Below, in pieces: positions 59,060 through 64,000 of a DNA stretch of 64,000 nucleotides. The number at the start of each line of letters is the position of its first letter. Positions within the stretch are counted from its first letter, which is position 1. The notes under the pieces are model-generated. The model saw only the letters and a list, made by a program, of their open reading frames with translations, was not told the DNA's origin and ran no database searches. The DNA is from Alphaproteobacteria bacterium (lineage in GTDB: Bacteria > Myxococcota_A > UBA796 > GCA-2862545). Where the stretch lies: contig JACKEO010000004.1 of NCBI GenBank assembly GCA_020632955.1, positions 1-64,000 of the forward strand. The letters are read 5' to 3'. Both the position numbers and the translations under genes were made by a program.

Positions 59060-60391
59060 TCAGGGCACGACGCCCGCGCCTCCCCGGGCCGCCTCCCACG
59101 CCAGCACGGCCCCCGCGGCAGCCGCCAGCGCCACCGCGCCCGCCACGCGCCGACGCCGCGCCGCGTCCACCTCGGGGGCGTAGTCGGGCAGGTAGCCCCG
59201 CACGGCCCTCGGCAACAGCCAGGCCTCGCCCAGTCCGCCCCCGAGGCGCCGCACCCACCGGCCGAAGCGCGCCTCGGGCTTCGTGCGCGCCAGCACGAAG
59301 GGCACCCAGCGCATCAGCGAGACGCGTCCGGGTGGCTGCGCCTCCATCCACCGCACGGCCTGATCGAGCGCCTCCGCCGTGGCCGCCGGTCCGCCGTCAC
59401 CCGGCAGCTCGCCCCACTCCCCGTGACCGGGAAGCACCCAGGTGAACCGGAGGTGACCCGCCCGGGCCCAGCCGCGCAGCACGCCCACCGAGGCCGTCTG
59501 TCGCTCCCAGTCCTCCCAGCACACCAGCCGGTGGGCCACGAGGTGGCGGCGCGCCGACGACCACGACAGGTGGTCGCCGGTGAACAGGTAGCGACCCCGG
59601 TACAGCAGGCACATGCCCCCTGGGGTGTGCCCGGGCTGGGGCAGCAGCGCGAGCTCCTCGTCGGGCAGCGCCTCCAGGGTGATCGGGGACCCGTCGAGGC
59701 GACACGGCAGGCCGGTGTCCTGCACCTGCACCTCCACGTCGTCGGTCGCGTCCTCCCAGCGCGAGGCGCGACGGTTCACGTCGGCCGCTCCGAGCACGCG
59801 ACGGCAGCCCGGGAACCGCGCGGCCACCTCGGCGTGGTGCTGCGCGTGGTCGCGGTGGGTGAGCACCAGCCACGCCACGCCGCCGTGGGCCTCCAGCCAC
59901 CGGAAGAGCGCCTCGGTGGGCTTGGGGGGGTCCACCAGCACCCCGCCCTCGGGGCGCTCCAGGTAGTAGCTGAGCGCGCCGTAGTTGCGGGAGGACGGCT
60001 GCCCCACCACCCACACGCCCGGCTCCAGGGCCCGAGGGAAGCGCTTCCAGGGCGACCCCCGGTGCTCGGCCGGCACCGGCTCCGACGCGCGGCTCATGCG
60101 CAAGGCCCCGAAGGCGCAGGCGGCCACCGCCGCGCGGGCGGCCAGGTGCTCCTCGAGCGTCGCAGGCTGGCGCACCACGCCCGTGAAGGCGCCGGGCTCC
60201 CACGACCCGGGGATCAGGGGCACGCCCACGCCAGCCTCCGGAGACACCTCGGCCAGCAGGCCCGGCGCGAGGTTGCGGCACACGCCGGCGCCGCAGCACC
60301 GCCGCGTGACGCGCAGCGTGCCCCAGGGCGCCGGGTCCGCCACGGCCGACTCGTCCACGACCTCCACCTCGCCTCCCCGATGCCCGGCCAT
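59060..60391 (-). CDS. 3Fe-4S-type ferredoxin fused to a metallo-beta-lactamase-fold hydrolase
   Basis: 443 aa. The N-terminal domain (about 8-105) has CCGAGVCRNLAPGLL and a distal ACAFGAL. This is the Cys pattern of small ferredoxins in which the middle Cys is Ala, as in 3Fe-4S ferredoxins. The second domain (about 115-340) has the MBL metal motif THRDHAQHH, PGHTPGG, FTGDHLSW and LPGHGEW. A C-terminal helical part contains two hydrophobic stretches. The ATG at 60391 has AGGAGG 4 nt upstream. It faces a TetR gene across a nested palindrome and is its likely target. Substrate unknown. Confidence 0.88.
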   Translation of the reverse strand: MAGHRGGEVEVVDESAVADPAPWGTLRVTRRCCGAGVCRNLAPGLLAEVSPEAGVGVPLIPGSWEPGAFTGVVRQPATLEEHLAARAAVAACAFGALRMSRASEPVPAEHRGSPWKRFPRALEPGVWVVGQPSSRNYGALSYYLERPEGGVLVDPPKPTEALFRWLEAHGGVAWLVLTHRDHAQHHAEVAARFPGCRRVLGAADVNRRASRWEDATDDVEVQVQDTGLPCRLDGSPITLEALPDEELALLPQPGHTPGGMCLLYRGRYLFTGDHLSWSSARRHLVAHRLVCWEDWERQTASVGVLRGWARAGHLRFTWVLPGHGEWGELPGDGGPAATAEALDQAVRWMEAQPPGRVSLMRWVPFVLARTKPEARFGRWVRRLGGGLGEAWLLPRAVRGYLPDYAPEVDAARRRRVAGAVALAAAAGAVLAWEAARGGAGVVP

Positions 60392-60427
60392 CCTGCCTCC
60401 TGCGAAGGAATGCGTCCGCACCTGCTG

Positions 60428-60471
60428 GCTTGACACACTGTAAAGCTGCTAGGGTTTACACCATGTCAAGC
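60428..60471. promoter_or_regulatory. 44-bp nested palindrome, TetR operator over the tetR start
   Basis: Outer arms GCTTGACA (60428-60435) and TGTCAAGC (60464-60471) are exact reverse complements. Inner arms TGTAAA (60439-60444) and TTTACA (60455-60460) are also exact, each 3 nt inside the outer arms, around a 10-nt core. The palindrome covers a TAGGGT -10-like hexamer (60450-60455) and the ATG at 60463. A repressor bound here would block both this gene and the divergent MBL gene. Confidence 0.8.
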
Positions 60472-61074
60472 GAGCTGTCCACACCCTCCGACACCCGGTC
60501 CGCGCTGCTCGCGGCCGGTCGTGCGCTGCTGCTCGAGGCGGAGGCCTTCTCGATGGGCGCGGTGGCGCGGCGGGCGGGCGTGTCCCGTCAGGCCGTGTAC
60601 CTGCACTTCGAGGACCGCTACGGTCTGCTCGAGGCCGTGGTCGAGGACGCGCTCGCCGACGGCACGGCCCAGCGGGTGCGCGAGGCCGTGGAGGCCACCG
60701 TGGGCGCCGACGACGCCCTCGCGGCGTACGTCGCCGCCACCACGATGCTCGCGGCACGGCACGGCGCGCTGCAGCAGGCGGTGCGCCGGGTGCTGGCGGC
60801 CGACCCCACGCTCTCGGCGCGGTGGGAGGCGCGCACCGGTCGTCGCTCGGTGCATCGCGCCGTGGTGGCACGGCTGGAGGCGGCGGGTCGCCTCCGGTCC
60901 GACCTCACGCCGGCGGAGGCCGAGGCGGCACTCTGGAACCTGGTGTCGGTGGAGCTGATGCTGCCGCTGTGCGCGAGCCTGGGGGAGGAGCGCACGGCCG
61001 AGCTGTTGCGCCGGGCGATCGCGGCGGCGCTGCTCGACGCGCCCTACCTGCCCGAGCCCTCGAGGCGATGCTAG
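60463..61074 (+). CDS. TetR-family regulator
   Basis: 203 aa. The N-terminal helix-turn-helix reads SMGAVARRAGVSRQAVYLHFEDRYGLLEAVV, followed by an all-helical domain. The ATG at 60463 lies inside the operator palindrome and 7 nt after TAGGGT, without a Shine-Dalgarno, so the mRNA is probably leaderless. It is predicted to repress itself and the divergent ferredoxin/MBL gene. The ligand cannot be inferred. Confidence 0.94.
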   Translation: MSSELSTPSDTRSALLAAGRALLLEAEAFSMGAVARRAGVSRQAVYLHFEDRYGLLEAVVEDALADGTAQRVREAVEATVGADDALAAYVAATTMLAARHGALQQAVRRVLAADPTLSARWEARTGRRSVHRAVVARLEAAGRLRSDLTPAEAEAALWNLVSVELMLPLCASLGEERTAELLRRAIAAALLDAPYLPEPSRRC

Positions 61075-61077
61075 GCT
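61072..61077 (+). promoter_or_regulatory. -10-like TAGGCT, leaderless start
   Basis: TAGGCT overlaps the tetR stop codon and ends 5 nt before the ATG at 61083. No Shine-Dalgarno. It supports the small gene downstream. Confidence 0.4.
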
Positions 61078-61082
61078 CTGAC

Positions 61083-61394
61083 ATGGACAGCCGCACCCGA
61101 CGCCGGCTCGCCTGGGTTCGCCATCGGTGGATCCACCTCGACCGTGCGCAGCACGAGCAGGCCTTGCGGCGACTGGACCTCCGGGACGAAGACCCCACCA
61201 CGTCGGCGTGGATGGCGATCCTCGCCCAGCGCCATCCCTTCGTGCGCTGGTTGTTCCGCGACGACGATCCTCCAGAGGTGCTGGAGGACGGAACCTCCCT
61301 GCAGCAGCTGCTCGCCTCTCACCCCTTCCCCGAAGTGCGCGCGTGGTCGAGCCCGGTCAGGTCGCCCGCGTCGTCCTCGACGCCGCGAGGCTGA
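61083..61394 (+). CDS. Small hypothetical protein
   Basis: 103 aa. It begins MDSRTRRRLAWVRHRWIHLDRAQ, with a basic helical N-terminus, then DEDPTTSAWMAILAQRHPFVRWLFRDDDPP and a Ser/Pro-rich end. No signal peptide or membrane helix. It is supported by the -10-like TAGGCT 5 nt upstream and by codon use like the neighbours. It lies directly after tetR and stops 6 bp before the convergent MopE/fibrinogen gene. No family is recognised; it could be a spurious frame. Confidence 0.5.
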   Translation: MDSRTRRRLAWVRHRWIHLDRAQHEQALRRLDLRDEDPTTSAWMAILAQRHPFVRWLFRDDDPPEVLEDGTSLQQLLASHPFPEVRAWSSPVRSPASSSTPRG

Positions 61395-61400
61395 AGGCCC

Positions 61401-63500
61401 TCACCTCACGTACACCTCCATCCGCGCGTCCGCCGTCTCGTGGAGCCGCGCGGCGGCACCGAAGCCCACGGCGTCCGCCTCCACCAGGCGGTCGGCCGAG
61501 CTGGGGCCCAGCGAACCCGACGCGCCGGGCCGGTCGAGCGGGCAGCCCGCGCCATCGTCCACCGACCACGCGAAGCCCCAGGCGTCGTCGGAACCCACGC
61601 CGCCACAGCCCGCGGTCCCGCCCTGGTCCCGCGGGTTCAGGAACAGCGAGGTGGAACAGAGGTCCTCCTTCACGCGCAGGGTCCCCGCGAACATCGTGAC
61701 GCCGGGGTCGATCCCGTAGCAGCGCGCCTGCCAGAGCCTCTCCTCCATCCACTGGCCGAGGGGACGCCCGCCGTCGGGAGCCCGGTAGGCGGCATGGACG
61801 CCCGAGGGGCGATGCACGAAGAGCAGCTCGGTCACCACGAGACGGTGCAGCAGCGGGGAGCGGTAGTCCGAGGTGAGGTGATCGACGTCGCCCACGGCGG
61901 TGCGCACCCCGCTGAAGAGCTCCCGGCCGTCCCAGGTCCAGGTGTCGTGCCCATCTCCGGGCGCCATCACCATCGCGAGCGTCCAGCCGCCCTCCAGCAG
62001 GCCCTGCTCGCACCAGCCCAGCACGGGCTCGTCGGGCGCGTCCTCGGTGCCCCCCTCGAGCCAGGCCGGCCCCGTGACCGCGTGGGGGACGGTCTCCGCG
62101 ATGGTCCCGCAGTCCTCCACCGGGCAGCCTTCCTCGCCCGGGTAGCAGAGGGCGTCGCCGTCACGGCAGTCCTGGTCGATGCCATCCAGCGGCACGTCCA
62201 GCCGACCGGGGTGCACCAGGGGATCGGCGTCGTCGCAGTCCGCCGGCGCGCTGTCGGCACGAAAGCCCGGGTCCGGCGACGCACACTGGCGCACGCCGTC
62301 CTCCCGGCCCGCGAAGTGGTCGCCGTCGCGGTCCGGGTACCAGGTGGGCACCACGGCGTCGTCGTCGGCGTCGTCCTGCAGCCGGTCGCAGTCGTCGTCC
62401 CTGCCGTTGCACACCTCGGTGGCCGCGGGGTTCACGTCGGCCCGCACATCGTCGCAGTCGGTGTCGTCGGCCACCCACCCCGCCAGGCCCTCGCAGCGCA
62501 CGATGCCCCTCGACGGGTCGCCGAAGCCGTCGAGGTCGGCGTCGCGCCAGAGCAGCAGGCGCTCCTCCTCGAGCAGGGAGGGGTCGTCGGCGTCCACGAG
62601 CGCGTCGCAGTCGTTGTCGAGGCCATCGCAGACCTCGGGCCGGTCGGGCGCGCGGCCCGCGCGGGTGTCGTCGCAGTCCGTGTGGTCGAGGACCCAGCCG
62701 GACGGCGGATGCTCGCCGCACACCCGACGCTCGTCGTCGGGACTGCCGCTCATCGTGCCGAAGCCGTCGTCGTCGGCATCCCGCCAGGCGAGCACGGTCT
62801 GGGACCGATCCACGTCGGGGTCCTCGGCGTCCACGAGGCCGTCGCAGTCGTCGTCCCTGCCGTTGCAGCGCTCCGGTGCCTCGGGGCCACGCGACGCGTC
62901 GGTGTCGTCGCAGTCCCGGGCATCCAGGAGGAAGCCCACCTCCGGAGCCTCGCAGAACCAGGTGCCCTGTGCCGCCCCCGCACCGTCTCCGTCGGCGTCG
63001 GCGTGCAACAGCAGCGGGTTGGGCGACAGGGGCACCTGGACGTTCGGGTCGTCGTCGTCGGCGAGGCCGTTGCAGTCGTTGTCGCGTCCGTCGCAGAGCT
63101 CGAGGGCGCCGGGGCGCACGTCGGCACGGAGATCGTCGCAGTCGCCCCCCTGGGCCGACGTGCGCGGCGGCTGCACACAGGCGTGGAGGCCCTGCCAGCC
63201 CGCCCCCACACCATCGCCGTCGGCGTCGGCGTACCAGGGGCCGAGGCTGCCCGGGAAGGGCGCGATGCCCTGGTCGATCAGCCCGTCGCAGTCGTCGTCG
63301 CGACCGTTGCAGGACTCGAGGACGCCAGGACGCACCGACGGGTCGGCATCGTCGCAGTCCGCCGGCGCCGGCACGCCGTCGGCATCGGTGTCGATGGCCA
63401 CGCCCGGGTCGACCACCGCGTCCGTGTCGCCCGTGGGGAGGTCGATGGTGGCGACGCCGTGGCACGCCGCCACGGTCGAGAGGAGCAGGAGGTACCGCAC
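61401..63500 (-). CDS. MopE-repeat lipoprotein with fibrinogen-like C-terminal domain
   Basis: 699 aa. GTG start at 63500 with a GGGGGG Shine-Dalgarno, and a lipoprotein signal (TVAAC). It contains five canonical MopE-type units of the form D-x-D-G-D-G...DCDD...E-x-C-N-G-x-D-D-D-C-D-G and a degenerate sixth (DGIDQDC) between residues 35 and 455, all rich in acidic calcium- or copper-type loops. The C-terminal domain (about 480-699) has the fibrinogen-like opening WCEQGLLEGGWTLAMVM and an ending with WGFAWSVDDGAGC. The combination suggests calcium-dependent binding of sugars or proteins at the surface (inference). Confidence 0.9.
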   Translation of the reverse strand: MRYLLLLSTVAACHGVATIDLPTGDTDAVVDPGVAIDTDADGVPAPADCDDADPSVRPGVLESCNGRDDDCDGLIDQGIAPFPGSLGPWYADADGDGVGAGWQGLHACVQPPRTSAQGGDCDDLRADVRPGALELCDGRDNDCNGLADDDDPNVQVPLSPNPLLLHADADGDGAGAAQGTWFCEAPEVGFLLDARDCDDTDASRGPEAPERCNGRDDDCDGLVDAEDPDVDRSQTVLAWRDADDDGFGTMSGSPDDERRVCGEHPPSGWVLDHTDCDDTRAGRAPDRPEVCDGLDNDCDALVDADDPSLLEEERLLLWRDADLDGFGDPSRGIVRCEGLAGWVADDTDCDDVRADVNPAATEVCNGRDDDCDRLQDDADDDAVVPTWYPDRDGDHFAGREDGVRQCASPDPGFRADSAPADCDDADPLVHPGRLDVPLDGIDQDCRDGDALCYPGEEGCPVEDCGTIAETVPHAVTGPAWLEGGTEDAPDEPVLGWCEQGLLEGGWTLAMVMAPGDGHDTWTWDGRELFSGVRTAVGDVDHLTSDYRSPLLHRLVVTELLFVHRPSGVHAAYRAPDGGRPLGQWMEERLWQARCYGIDPGVTMFAGTLRVKEDLCSTSLFLNPRDQGGTAGCGGVGSDDAWGFAWSVDDGAGCPLDRPGASGSLGPSSADRLVEADAVGFGAAARLHETADARMEVYVR

Positions 63501-63524
63501 ACGCCCCCCTGGGCGATGGAGCGC

Positions 63525-63530
63525 AGCCTA
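63525..63530 (-). promoter_or_regulatory. -10-like TAGGCT before the MopE/fibrinogen gene
   Basis: TAGGCT on the minus strand, 24 nt before the GTG at 63500. Confidence 0.35.
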
Positions 63531-63743
63531 GCGCGGGTCCGGGGCGTTCGCCGGGGCGTTCTCGGCCGTGTCGGTGGGCGCCGCGACCGGGTCCTCCTCC
63601 TCACCCCACATCCCCCGGAGCAGGGCGTAGACGAGCATGCCGGCGATCAACGCGGGCTTCAGCAGCAGGGCGAGCTGCGCGCCCATCGGCGGCTCCTCCC
63701 TCGGCTTGCCCCAGTCCCCCATGTCGGACAGTCGCGTGGCCAT
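63528..63743 (-). CDS. Small single-span membrane protein
   Basis: 71 aa. ATG at 63743 with GGAGG 6 nt upstream and a TACGGA -10-like hexamer at 63766-63771. A polar N-terminus is followed by one membrane helix (LALLLKPALIAGMLVYALLRGMW), then an acidic Pro/Ala/Asn tail. No family is recognised. It lies 27 bp upstream of the MopE/fibrinogen gene and could be co-transcribed with it. Confidence 0.6.
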   Translation of the reverse strand: MATRLSDMGDWGKPREEPPMGAQLALLLKPALIAGMLVYALLRGMWGEEEDPVAAPTDTAENAPANAPDPR

Positions 63744-63894
63744 GACGAGCCTCCGTCCTGGAGGATCCGTAGCCCACCCGGCGGCGGGCGACGCGTCCTC
63801 CCGTGGACCCGCGCAGGGCCGGAAGCCCAGGACGCATGGACCGCGCGCAGTACCACCCCGACGTACCCGCCGTGGCACCGGAGGGAGGGTTGCT

Positions 63895-64000
63895 GTGGCG
63901 ATGGCCGATCCCGCGCCCGCGCACCTGTCCAGAGCCGATTTCCTCGCGCTGCCCGAGGGGCCGGAGCGGCGCGAGCTCTTCGACGGCGAGCTGGTCGTGA
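63895..64000 (+). CDS. Uma2-family (DUF820) protein, N-terminus only
   Basis: The reading frame from a GTG at 63895 (or ATG at 63901) ends at the window edge. The visible part reads ADFLALPEGPERRELFDGEL, matching the Uma2 family opening (DYLALPE...RYELIDGELV). The Glu and Asp of this segment are part of the PD-(D/E)XK-like nuclease fold. GGAGGG lies 5 nt before the GTG. Uma2 proteins are putative endonucleases that occur as multicopy, often mobile, gene families; their role is poorly known. Confidence 0.8.
   Translation, partial: MAMADPAPAHLSRADFLALPEGPERRELFDGELVV

Noticed and set aside
1..64000. Transposase, integrase, tRNA or rRNA genes and attachment sites
   Set aside because: I looked for transposase DDE motifs, integrase tyrosine boxes, T-arm GTTCGA-type sequences and flanking direct repeats at gene borders and found none convincing. 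The partial Uma2 gene at the right edge is the only gene type often linked to mobility.

Overview
The window is about 64 kb of very GC-rich DNA from a bacterium that looks like a member of the Myxococcota or a close relative (inference). The grounds are the composition, the many secreted lipoproteins with Asp/Thr/Ser-rich linkers, MopE-like metal-binding repeats, EGF-like arrays, a sterol reductase homologue, an animal-type haem peroxidase and a SUMF1-type protein. There are no rRNA or tRNA genes, no CRISPR array and no insertion sequence that I can see. No gap between genes exceeds 300 bases.

Region 1 (1-2.7 kb): a truncated lipoprotein gene and, divergently, a secreted beta-helix protein. 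Region 2 (2.8-15.4 kb) is the clearest functional unit. It is a run of eleven tightly packed, mostly overlapping minus-strand genes for nitrite to nitrous oxide reduction: an uncharacterised membrane protein, nirK (with a fused cytochrome c domain), a nirV-like gene, a Sco copper chaperone, an unknown secreted protein, norC (with two haem motifs), norB, norQ, norD, norE and norF. A divergent Rrf2/NsrR-like regulator sits at its head, followed by a CopD-like membrane gene and nnrS. No nosZ is present in the window, so the encoded pathway here ends at N2O.

Region 3 (15.4-34 kb) is dominated by envelope proteins of unknown function: a two-gene operon of large beta-rich proteins, several lipoproteins, a MopE/C2-like lipoprotein, an OmpA-family protein, and a three-gene operon with 4-bp overlaps (Cys-rich lipoprotein, 875-aa secreted protein, HEAT-repeat protein). 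An AzgA-type purine permease and a GT-C-like membrane protein are embedded here. Region 4 (34-49 kb): a sterol C-14/C-24 reductase homologue overlapping a GH36-like lipoprotein, a Kv-type potassium channel with a zinc ribbon, a CehA-type PHP lipoprotein, an alpha/beta hydrolase, a Rieske oxygenase with its TetR regulator and a striking palindromic operator array, two unknown genes coupled to a PPK2 kinase, and an aldehyde dehydrogenase.

Region 5 (49-64 kb): a surface redox cluster (pentahaem cytochrome lipoprotein, multicopper oxidase, beta-propeller lipoprotein, SGNH lipoprotein), a Sushi plus 14-EGF lipoprotein, the haem peroxidase, a 3Fe-4S ferredoxin/metallo-beta-lactamase fusion facing a TetR gene across a 44-bp nested palindrome, a MopE/fibrinogen-like protein, and the start of a Uma2-family gene at the right edge.

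Translation signals are mixed. Many genes have a clear Shine-Dalgarno sequence. At least seven instead have a TAnnnT-type -10 hexamer only 5-7 nt before the start codon and no Shine-Dalgarno, which suggests leaderless transcripts. Coordinates of starts were set by hand from signal peptides, ribosome-binding sites and 4-bp overlaps.
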